A DNA stretch of 18,872 nt from Porphyromonadaceae bacterium UBA7087. GTDB taxonomy: Bacteria; Bacteroidota; Bacteroidia; Bacteroidales; Muribaculaceae. The position numbers and the translations under genes are program-made. Below are positions 7,863 through 14,510 of the stretch, one piece after another. Within the stretch, counting starts at the first letter, position 1. The number at the start of each line of letters is the position of its first letter. The stretch is from positions 1-18,872 of the forward strand of contig DKYZ01000019.1 in assembly GCA_002493515.1 (NCBI GenBank), written 5' to 3'. The notes under the pieces are model-generated. The model was not told the origin of the DNA, did not search any database, and was given only the letters and a program-made list of their open reading frames with translations.

Positions 7863-7865
7863 CAG

Positions 7866-7910
7866 CCGGGCCGTCGTCGACGTGAAGTCGCCGCGGCCCG
7901 GTCTTTTTTT
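7866..7910 (+). terminator. rnpB terminator
   Basis: The outer stem CCGGGCCG/CGGCCCGG (7866-7873 with 7894-7901) encloses a smaller CGAC/GTCG hairpin and is followed by TCTTTTTTT (7902-7910). It starts 4 nt after the end of the P1 helix of the RNase P RNA. Confidence 0.92.
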
Positions 7911-7951
7911 ATCCTTTCTTGCGGAGGCCGTGTGAACCATAGCGCCTCCTG

Positions 7952-7970
7952 CTTTGTAAAGACTTTGTAA
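7952..7970 (+). repeat. Direct repeat CTTTGTAA x2, 11-nt period
   Basis: CTTTGTAA occurs at 7952-7959 and again at 7963-7970, about one helical turn apart, 31 nt before the YihY start codon. It follows a 6-bp GGAGGC/GCCTCC stem (7923-7928 with 7944-7949). The two TTTG words could be promoter elements, but neither is preceded by TAnn, so a protein-binding site is the other possibility. Confidence 0.35.
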
Positions 7971-8000
7971 GGAGAACAACGAGAAAACATATATCCCGAC

Positions 8001-9446
8001 ATGAATGATACAGAGCCCAAGAAGAAATCAAAGATATCGGCATGGATAGAGAAGGCAATCGCCTTCGCCTCCTACTGCTGGAGCGGAGTCTGGAAGGAGA
8101 CACGCGACACGCGGAAGGTGAGGGTGATAAAGACCCTCAACCTGTCGGTGAGGTCGTTTATGGACAGAAACCTCCAGAACAAGTCGATGTCGCTGACCTA
8201 TTCGACGGTGCTTGCCATAGTGCCGGCCTTCGCGCTGATGCTCGCCATAGCCCGTGGATTCGGCTTCCAGGACCTTCTCCAGAAAGAGCTCTACGCATAT
8301 TTCCCGGCCCAGCGGCAGGCCACCAAGCTCGCCCTCTCTTTCGTGGACTCATATTTAAAGGAGGCCAGCCAGGGGGTGTTTGTCGGTGTCGGCATCGTCT
8401 TCCTGCTATGGACGCTGATATCTCTTCTGTCGAACATCGAGGAGGCCTTCAACGCCATATGGGACGTGAAGCGTGACCGCTCATTCTACCGCAAGGTGAC
8501 CGACTACATCGCTATATGCCTGATGGTGCCGGTGCTGATGATATGCTCGGCCGGTATCTCCATCTTCATGTCGACCACGATCCAGGACATGTTCAACCTC
8601 AGTTTCCTGACCCCGGTGCTCGATGTGGTGCTCGAGGCCTCGCCGCTGGTGCTCTGCTGGCTTGCCTTCACGCTGTCGTTCTTCCTTATCCCCAACACGA
8701 AGGTGATGTTCAAGTATTCCGCCATATCGGGGGCGATATGCGCTGTGGCGTTCCAGATTCTGCAGCTCCTGTTTGTCAACGGACAGATCTACGTATCGAA
8801 ATACAACGCCATATACGGCTCATTCTCCTTCCTGCCGCTGATGCTGATATGGCTCCAGCTGTCGTGGCTGATACTGCTTTTCGGATGTGTGCTCACCTAT
8901 TCGCTGCAGAACGTATTCGCCTTCAACTTCCTGGGAGACAGCGAGAAGATGTCTTACGACTATTCCAAGAAAGTGGCTGTGATATTAATGACGGCTGTGG
9001 TGAAGCGGTTTGATAAGGAGAAGACGCCGCTTACGCGCGCCCAGCTCTCCGATTACTACGACATCCCGATACGCATCGTCACCAATCTCTGCGAGAAACT
9101 TTACCGCGCCAAACTCATATCCTATACCATCCTTCCCAACGACAGGGTGGGTATATCTCCGGCCGTCAACGTGGCCACGCTCTCGGCAGGGGAGCTTTTC
9201 CGGCGGCTCGACAATGTGGGCGACAGCAATTTCATACCGCGTTTCTCCATCATCTACGGCAATGTGCTGGCAAGAATCAGCCAGTGGTTTGACACCACCT
9301 ACAAGGATCTCGAGCCGTATCTTCTCAAGGACATAGAGCTGCCCGTAGACAAGGACAAGGAGGTGATGCTCGACCAGTCGGCGATTACCAATCCGTTTGA
9401 CGATGACCCGGAGGACGTGGACACAAGTTCGTCGGACGGGGAGTGA
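8001..9446 (+). CDS. YihY/BrkB family inner-membrane protein
   Basis: A polytopic membrane protein of 481 residues; the molecular function of the family is not settled, and the older label RNase BN is a misnomer. The N-terminal 45 residues are basic and cytoplasmic. Hydrophobic helices lie near 65-85, 124-143, 168-190, 208-230, 236-258 and 275-300. The BrkB signature is clear in SLTYSTVLAIVPAFALMLA, EEAFNAIWDV (147-156) and YNAIYGSFSFLPLMLIWLQL (268-287). After the last helix comes a soluble part of about 175 residues. Part of it (about 325-395) looks like a winged helix (LTRAQLSDYYDIPIRIVTNL), a tail often seen in Bacteroidota members, and a short acidic end follows. The gene stands alone between the rnpB terminator and the regulatory gap at 9447. 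Confidence 0.92.
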   Translation: MNDTEPKKKSKISAWIEKAIAFASYCWSGVWKETRDTRKVRVIKTLNLSVRSFMDRNLQNKSMSLTYSTVLAIVPAFALMLAIARGFGFQDLLQKELYAYFPAQRQATKLALSFVDSYLKEASQGVFVGVGIVFLLWTLISLLSNIEEAFNAIWDVKRDRSFYRKVTDYIAICLMVPVLMICSAGISIFMSTTIQDMFNLSFLTPVLDVVLEASPLVLCWLAFTLSFFLIPNTKVMFKYSAISGAICAVAFQILQLLFVNGQIYVSKYNAIYGSFSFLPLMLIWLQLSWLILLFGCVLTYSLQNVFAFNFLGDSEKMSYDYSKKVAVILMTAVVKRFDKEKTPLTRAQLSDYYDIPIRIVTNLCEKLYRAKLISYTILPNDRVGISPAVNVATLSAGELFRRLDNVGDSNFIPRFSIIYGNVLARISQWFDTTYKDLEPYLLKDIELPVDKDKEVMLDQSAITNPFDDDPEDVDTSSSDGE

Positions 9447-9462
9447 GAGGTTAACGATGAGG

Positions 9463-9497
9463 GATTAACGATTAGTGATTAGTGATTAGTGATTAAC
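9463..9497 (+). repeat. Heptamer tandem repeat, five units
   Basis: Five head-to-tail 7-nt units without interruption: GATTAAC, GATTAGT three times, GATTAAC. The array sits 16 nt after the yihY stop in non-coding sequence, and the outer units share the same variant. Heptamer words of the same kind recur around 6685-6693 (minus strand) and 6731-6738 (plus strand). Confidence 0.9.
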
Positions 9498-9524
9498 GGG
9501 GAGCGGGGATAATGGTTGAAAAAC

Positions 9525-9540
9525 TATGTTGTAGAACATA
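9525..9540. promoter_or_regulatory. Inverted repeat TATGTT-GTAG-AACATA
   Basis: Perfect 6-bp arms around a 4-nt centre, 25 nt centre to centre from the palindrome at 9549-9566. Both lie upstream of the glucan-operon promoter and downstream of yihY. A candidate protein-binding site; no T-run follows, so it is not a classical terminator. Confidence 0.4.
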
Positions 9541-9548
9541 TTACGGGG

Positions 9549-9566
9549 ATTTTGTATATACAAAAT
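9549..9566. promoter_or_regulatory. Perfect 18-bp palindrome, candidate operator
   Basis: ATTTTGTATATACAAAAT is its own reverse complement over all 18 bases and has no loop, which suits a dimeric DNA-binding protein better than an RNA hairpin. Its centre is 61 nt upstream of the -33 box at 9618, at about -98 from the predicted transcription start. That position is more typical of an activator site or an upstream operator than of promoter blocking. Confidence 0.5.
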
Positions 9567-9617
9567 TTATCATTGAACGATAAAAAAGGGTCTGGGGATA
9601 AAAATATTGCCAATATG

Positions 9618-9649
9618 TTTGCAATTATTGAATAAACTATCTATCTTTG
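9618..9649 (+). promoter_or_regulatory. Promoter of the alpha-glucan operon
   Basis: TTTG (9618-9621), a 20-nt spacer and TATCTTTG (9642-9649) match the Bacteroidota housekeeping promoter TTTG-N19-21-TAnnTTTG at every defined base. Transcription should start near 9656, giving a leader of about 130 nt before the debranching-enzyme ATG at 9785. This is the best promoter match in the window. Confidence 0.85.
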
Positions 9650-9703
9650 TAAATATTTAACGGTCTCGCTCCCCTCCCGCGAAAAATATAGTAATCGGAA
9701 GCA

Positions 9704-9731
9704 GGCGTCGATGGGCCGTATGGCAGACGCC
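9704..9731 (+). promoter_or_regulatory. Hairpin in the leader of the alpha-glucan operon
   Basis: GGCGTC (9704-9709) pairs with GACGCC (9726-9731), and inside it GCC-GTAT-GGC (9715-9724) forms a second stem. Flanking CAGGC (9702-9706) can instead pair with GCCTG (9733-9737), giving an alternative fold. It lies 53 nt before the start codon within the predicted 5' untranslated region. No known riboswitch class was recognised and no T-run follows. Confidence 0.45.
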
Positions 9732-9784
9732 GAGCCTGGAAATTAGACATAGAATCAGATTCAGAACCCTAATAAGTTTCACAA

Positions 9785-11758
9785 ATGAGCTATTTGAAAT
9801 TCGACAAGAACCTCATGATTAACCTGGAGCAGAGCCTACCCAAGGAGATGCTGCGCACCAACAAATCGGGAGCTTATCACTGCACCACGATCGTGGGCTG
9901 CAACACACGCAAGCAGCACGGTCTGCTGGTGATACCGATTCCCGAGATGGATGACAAGGCGCACGTGCTTCTGTCGTCGCTCGACGAGACCGTGATCCAG
10001 CACGGCGCTCCGTTTAATCTGGGCCTCCACCAGTATGGGGAGGGGGTATTCAGTCCCAACGGCCATAAATACATTCGTCAGTTCGACTGCGAGACGGTGC
10101 CCACGATGACATATCGCGTCGGCGGCGTCGTGCTCACCAAAGAGAAGGTATTCATATCCCATGAGAACCGCATTCTCATCAAATATACCCTTGAGGAGGC
10201 CCATTCGGCCACCACACTGAGATTCAAGCCATTCCTGGCTTTCCGCAACGCCAACGACCTCTGCATGGAGAACTCGGCCCTCAACGGGGGCACGACCCCG
10301 GTGGCCAACGGAATCGCCACCTGTCTCTACGAAGGCTATCCCAACCTCTACATGCAGTTCAACAAGCCGGTGGAGTGGGTGGCAGACGGCCACTGGTATA
10401 AAGGAATAGAATATTACAAGGACCGCGACCGCGGCCTTCCCTATAAGGAGGATCTCTGGGTGCCCGGATATTTCGAGCTTCCCATAAAGAAAGGAGAGAC
10501 GGTGATATTCTCCGCCTCCACGTTCGAGGCCGACCCGGCCACCTTCATGAAGACCTACGAGGATGAGCTCGCCACGCGCACATGCCGCACGAGCTTCTAC
10601 AACTGCCTGAAGAACTCCGCAAAGCAGTTCTATCTCAAGAACAAGTCGGGGATGTATCTCATGGCCGGCTATCCCTGGTATAACGTCCGCGCCCGCGACG
10701 AGCTCATGGCCCTTCCCGGCTGCACGCTTGCCATCGACCACCAGGAGGATTACGAGCTGATTATGGGCACATTCCTCAAGGCTATACGCAAATTCATCGA
10801 CGAGGGGGAGAAAGACAAGACGATAGGGGAGATCGACCTTCCCGACATCCCGCTCTGGACAATCTGGGCCATACAGCAGTTCCGCCGCAGCGTCGACAGC
10901 AACGCCTGCCGTGAGAAATACGGCGATGACGTCCGCTTCCTGGTGGAGGCCATCCGCTCCGGAAGGGTGCCCAACCTTTACCTCAACCACAACGGGCTCC
11001 TGTCGTCGAACGGCCAGGACAAGCCTGTGACCTGGCTCTCCGCCTCGATCGACGGGCGCCCCATCATCCCGCGCACGGGTTATATAGTGGAGTTCAACGC
11101 CCTGTGGTATAACGCCCTGCGCTTCCTTATCTCGCTTTACGAGCATGACGGAAGCCAGCGCGACTATGTGGAGGGGCTGCAGGAGCTGGCCGAGAAGGTG
11201 AAGCAGTCGTTTGTAGACACCTTCCTCAACGACTACGGATACCTCTACGACTATGTCAACGGGTCGTATACCGACCTGGAGGTGCGTCCCAACATGGCTA
11301 TAGCAATCGGCCTGGAGTATTCTCCGCTCGACCGCCGGCAGCGCAAGAAGGTGCTCGACCTCTGCACACGCGAGCTTCTCACCCCCAAGGGACTGCGCTC
11401 TCTGAGCCCGAAGAGCTACGCCTACAACCCGACCTACGTCGGAGGCCCTCTCCAGCGCGAGTATGCCGTGCATCAGGGTCCGGCACGTCCCTGGCTCTTC
11501 GGCTTCTATGCCGACGCCTATTTCAAGGTGTTCGGCCTGAGCGGCCTCTCCTTCATAGAGCGTATGCTCATCGGCTACGAGGATGAGATGACCGAGGGAT
11601 GCATCGGGTCGCTGTCGGAGCTTTATGACGGCAATCCCCCTTACACGGGACGCGGCGCAGTGAGCACGGCCAAGAACGTGGGCGAGATTCTGCGCACCAT
11701 CAAGAACGTGAAAGAATTCAATAAACTACAAACCACAGAAACCGAACAATCCAAATGA
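9785..11758 (+). CDS. Glycogen debranching enzyme-like protein (GH133-type)
   Basis: Expected to hydrolyse alpha-1,6 branch points of glycogen-type glucans in the cytoplasm; there is no signal peptide. The 657 residues comprise an N-terminal beta-rich debranching domain (about 15-255, SGAYHCTTIVGCNTRKQHGL) and an alpha/alpha-toroid catalytic domain (about 275-640). The latter carries AGYPWYNVRARDELMALPG (294-312), VEFNALWYNAL (435-445), RPNMAIAI and HQGPARPWLFGFY (563-575). The usual W-G-R-D and T-W-M-D-A motifs read R-A-R-D (D305 kept) and T-W-L-S-A (416-420), so the second acidic position is Ser. From memory, Bacteroides homologues show a related change (T-W-M-N), so this may be a clade feature rather than decay. 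The stop overlaps the next start (ATGA, 11755-11758), indicating translational coupling to the glycosyltransferase. Confidence 0.9.
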   Translation: MSYLKFDKNLMINLEQSLPKEMLRTNKSGAYHCTTIVGCNTRKQHGLLVIPIPEMDDKAHVLLSSLDETVIQHGAPFNLGLHQYGEGVFSPNGHKYIRQFDCETVPTMTYRVGGVVLTKEKVFISHENRILIKYTLEEAHSATTLRFKPFLAFRNANDLCMENSALNGGTTPVANGIATCLYEGYPNLYMQFNKPVEWVADGHWYKGIEYYKDRDRGLPYKEDLWVPGYFELPIKKGETVIFSASTFEADPATFMKTYEDELATRTCRTSFYNCLKNSAKQFYLKNKSGMYLMAGYPWYNVRARDELMALPGCTLAIDHQEDYELIMGTFLKAIRKFIDEGEKDKTIGEIDLPDIPLWTIWAIQQFRRSVDSNACREKYGDDVRFLVEAIRSGRVPNLYLNHNGLLSSNGQDKPVTWLSASIDGRPIIPRTGYIVEFNALWYNALRFLISLYEHDGSQRDYVEGLQELAEKVKQSFVDTFLNDYGYLYDYVNGSYTDLEVRPNMAIAIGLEYSPLDRRQRKKVLDLCTRELLTPKGLRSLSPKSYAYNPTYVGGPLQREYAVHQGPARPWLFGFYADAYFKVFGLSGLSFIERMLIGYEDEMTEGCIGSLSELYDGNPPYTGRGAVSTAKNVGEILRTIKNVKEFNKLQTTETEQSK

Positions 11759-13014
11759 AGGCATTAATGTTCGGGTGGGAGTTCCCGCCCCATATACTCG
11801 GCGGCCTGGGCACGGCAAGCTACGGCCTGACTAAAGGAATGCACGCCAACGGCAACATGGACATCACATTCGTAATCCCCAAGCCGTGGGGCGACGAGGA
11901 GAAAGGATTCGCAAGGATTATCGGCGCGTGCAACACGCCGGTGGCCTGGAGAGACGTAAGCTGGGATTACGTGAATTCGAGAATAGGAAAGGTGATGGAC
12001 CCGCAGACGTATTTCGACCTGCGCGACCATATCTACGCCGATTTCAACTACATGCGTCTCAACGACCTGGGATGCATAGAGTTTTCCGGCCGCTATCCGG
12101 AGAATATCCTGGAGGAGATCAACAATTACTCGATTGTGGCGGGCGTCATAGCGCGCACGGTGCCTTTCGACGTGATACATTCCCACGACTGGCTGACATA
12201 TCCGGCCGGCATCCACGCGAAGAACGTCACGGGCAAGCCGCTGGTGATACACGTCCACGCCTCGGAGTTCGACCGCTCCAGGGGCAAGCCGAACCCGACA
12301 GTGTTCGGCATCGAGAAAGACGGCATGAACAATGCCGACCATATCATCACGGTGTCAGACCTGACGCGCCGCACGGTGATTGAGAAATACGGCATCGACC
12401 CGGCCAAGGTCACGACCGTCCACAACGCCGTGATACCACTCAGCGACGAGATTCTCAACCTTCCCAAGCGGGAGTCGAAAGACAAGGTGATAACCTTCCT
12501 GGGGCGCATCACCATGCAGAAGGGTCCGGAGTATTTCGTAGAGGCGGCCGCCAAGGTGCTTCAGAAGAACAAGAACGTGCGGTTCGTCATGGCGGGCGGC
12601 GGCGACATGGAGGCGGCCATGATACGCCTGGCCGCTAAGCGCGACATAGCCGACAGATTCCATTTCACCGGCTTCCTGCGCGGCAAGGAGGTATACCAGA
12701 TGTTCAAGGATTCCGACGTCTACGTCATGCCCTCCGTCTCCGAGCCGTTCGGCATCTCGCCGCTTGAGGCGATGGAGATGGGCGTGCCCTCCATCATATC
12801 GAAGCAGAGCGGATGTGCCGAGATTCTCGACAACGTCATCAAGACCGACTACTGGGACATCGACGCAATGGCCGACGCCATGCACTCGATCATCACCAAC
12901 CCCGCGCTTCACAAGACGCTCTCGGAAGACGGCATCGAGGAGATAAAGGGTATCACCTGGGAGAAGGCCGGCAAGAAGGTGATCGACATCTACAACCAAG
13001 TCATCAACAGATAA
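11755..13014 (+). CDS. GT4-type glycosyltransferase, probable glycogen/alpha-glucan synthase
   Basis: Cytoplasmic GT-B transferase of 419 residues, probably using a nucleotide-glucose donor to extend alpha-glucan. The N-terminal domain opens with FGWEFPPHILGGLGTASYGL (6-25), whose GGLG loop is typical of glycogen synthase-like enzymes, and continues with VIHSHDWLTYPAG (140-152). The C-terminal domain has FLGRITMQKGPEYF (248-261, with R251 and K256 for donor phosphate), MAGGGDM (279-285) and the E-x7-E motif SEPFGISPLEAMEMG (329-343, E330 and E338). All key residues are intact. It overlaps the debranching enzyme by 4 nt and precedes the GH57 gene by 31 nt. The operon context is the main reason to favour glycogen over a surface polysaccharide. 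Confidence 0.9.
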   Translation: MKALMFGWEFPPHILGGLGTASYGLTKGMHANGNMDITFVIPKPWGDEEKGFARIIGACNTPVAWRDVSWDYVNSRIGKVMDPQTYFDLRDHIYADFNYMRLNDLGCIEFSGRYPENILEEINNYSIVAGVIARTVPFDVIHSHDWLTYPAGIHAKNVTGKPLVIHVHASEFDRSRGKPNPTVFGIEKDGMNNADHIITVSDLTRRTVIEKYGIDPAKVTTVHNAVIPLSDEILNLPKRESKDKVITFLGRITMQKGPEYFVEAAAKVLQKNKNVRFVMAGGGDMEAAMIRLAAKRDIADRFHFTGFLRGKEVYQMFKDSDVYVMPSVSEPFGISPLEAMEMGVPSIISKQSGCAEILDNVIKTDYWDIDAMADAMHSIITNPALHKTLSEDGIEEIKGITWEKAGKKVIDIYNQVINR

Positions 13015-13045
13015 TCACGAATAACAAAATCACATCATAGAAATC

Positions 13046-14443
13046 ATGAAGAATGTTTGTTTCTATTTCAAGATCCATCAGCCCTACCGCCTGAAAAGAT
13101 ACAGGTTTTTCGACATAGGCAACGACCACTACTATTACGATGACTTCGCCAACGACGAGATCGTGACGCGTCTTGCCGAGAACAGCTACATCCCCATGGC
13201 GGAGACGCTTCTCCAGATGATCAAGGAATACGGCAGCGAGTTCAAGTGCTCCATCTCGATCACCGGCACAGCCATCGAGCAGTTGCAGCAGTACGTGCCG
13301 GAGTTTATCGAGCTTCTCAAGAAGCTTGCCGACACAGGCAACGTGGAGTTCCTGAGCGAGACCTATTCCCACTCTCTGGCGTCGCTGGAGGATCCGGAGG
13401 CGTTCATGCGCGAGGTCAAGGCTCACGACGACCTGGTATACCGCACGTTCGGCCGCAAGCCGGAGGTGTTTGCCAACACCGAGCTCATCTATGACGACGA
13501 CATCGCGCTTCTGATAAGCTCGATGGGCTTCCGCACGGCCGTGACGGAGGGCGCCAAGCATGTGCTGGGATGGAAATCCCCCAACTACGTCTACCGCTCG
13601 GCATCCGCGCCTTCAGTGAAGCTTCTTCTCACCAACGACAAGCTGGCCTGCGACATATCGCGCAATTTCAACAATCCGTCGTGGGACGAATATCCCCTCA
13701 CGGCCGACAAATACGTCAACTGGATCGCTTCCCTTCCGGAGAACGAGCAGGTGGTCAACCTTTATCTGAGCATGGATACGTTCGGAAGCTTCCTTCCGAA
13801 GTCGACGGGAATCTTCGATTTCCTCAAGGCGCTTCCGCGTTTCGGCAAGGAGAAGGGCGTTGTGTTCACTACTCCGTCGGATGTGGTGGCCAAGCTCAAG
13901 CCGGTCGACGAGCTTTCCGTGCCGTATCCGATCTCGGATATCGACGAGGCGCGTGACGTGTCGGCCTGGAAGGGCAACGAGCTCCAGAACGAGGCCCTGC
14001 GCAAGCTTTATGGCGTGGCCGAGCGTGTGAGCCTATGCGACGACCGCCGTCTGAAGCAGGACTGGGAGTATCTCCAGAGCTGCGACCATTTCTACTATAT
14101 GAGCACGAAGAATCTGGCCGACGGAGCATCTCACGCCGCCTTCAGCCCGTATGACTCGCCGTTTGCAGCTTTCACCAACTATATGAACGTGCTGGCAGAC
14201 TTCCTGGTGCGCGTGGAGGAGCAGTATCCCGAGTCGATCGACAACGAGGAGCTCAACTCGCTTCTGCTGACAATCCGCAACCAGAGCCAGGAGATCAACG
14301 AGCTCAACAAGGAGGTGAAGACCCTGCGCAACAATATCCTCAACGCCGACGACAGCACCAACTCAGCCAAGGAGGAGCTGCCGGTGGTTCAGGAGAAGCC
14401 GGCCAGGAAGGCGCCGGCACGCAAGCGTGCCGCCAAGAAATAG
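13046..14443 (+). CDS. GH57 alpha-amylase-like protein
   Basis: Member of glycoside hydrolase family 57 (465 residues, no signal peptide). Family landmarks are FKIHQPYRLKRYRFFD (8-23, motif 1), EFLSETYSHSL (101-111), VFANTELIYDDD (141-152, candidate nucleophile E146), TEGAKHVLGWKSPNY (167-181) and SWDEYP (212-217). Motif 4, classically like M-D-Y-E-T-F-G-E-H, reads LSMDTFGSF (241-249). In an ungapped fit the catalytic acid Asp becomes S242 and the following Glu becomes D244. GH57 amylase-like proteins lacking one or both catalytic residues are known, including, as I recall, in Bacteroides, so the protein may be non-hydrolytic or altered in specificity. A coiled coil (about 403-432) and a basic tail (KPARKAPARKRAAKK) follow the domain. 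It is last in the operon and ends before a hairpin. Confidence 0.9.
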   Translation: MKNVCFYFKIHQPYRLKRYRFFDIGNDHYYYDDFANDEIVTRLAENSYIPMAETLLQMIKEYGSEFKCSISITGTAIEQLQQYVPEFIELLKKLADTGNVEFLSETYSHSLASLEDPEAFMREVKAHDDLVYRTFGRKPEVFANTELIYDDDIALLISSMGFRTAVTEGAKHVLGWKSPNYVYRSASAPSVKLLLTNDKLACDISRNFNNPSWDEYPLTADKYVNWIASLPENEQVVNLYLSMDTFGSFLPKSTGIFDFLKALPRFGKEKGVVFTTPSDVVAKLKPVDELSVPYPISDIDEARDVSAWKGNELQNEALRKLYGVAERVSLCDDRRLKQDWEYLQSCDHFYYMSTKNLADGASHAAFSPYDSPFAAFTNYMNVLADFLVRVEEQYPESIDNEELNSLLLTIRNQSQEINELNKEVKTLRNNILNADDSTNSAKEELPVVQEKPARKAPARKRAAKK

Positions 14444-14472
14444 GATATGCATCATATTAGTTTATTGTGATT

Positions 14473-14510
14473 CGCGCCCGGCGACCATTCAGGTTGTCGG
14501 GCGCGTTTCT
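14473..14510 (+). terminator. Terminator of the glucan operon, overlapping the lacI stop
   Basis: A 14-bp stem with two G-U pairs (14473-14486 with 14492-14505) and a 5-nt loop is followed by TTTCT on the plus strand, 29 nt after the GH57 stop. The loop contains the stop codon of the convergent lacI-family gene (14489-14491), whose last six codons form one arm. On the minus strand no T-run follows, so it is a better terminator for the plus-strand operon. Confidence 0.75.

Noticed and set aside
7969..7974. AAGGAG as a Shine-Dalgarno site for yihY
   Set aside because: It is 26 nt from the ATG, too far to act, and other genes in the window lack such sites.
9836..11473. A 545-codon open frame on the minus strand
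   Set aside because: It is antisense to the debranching enzyme and shows only mirror-image codon bias, with no recognisable motif and no promoter or start context.
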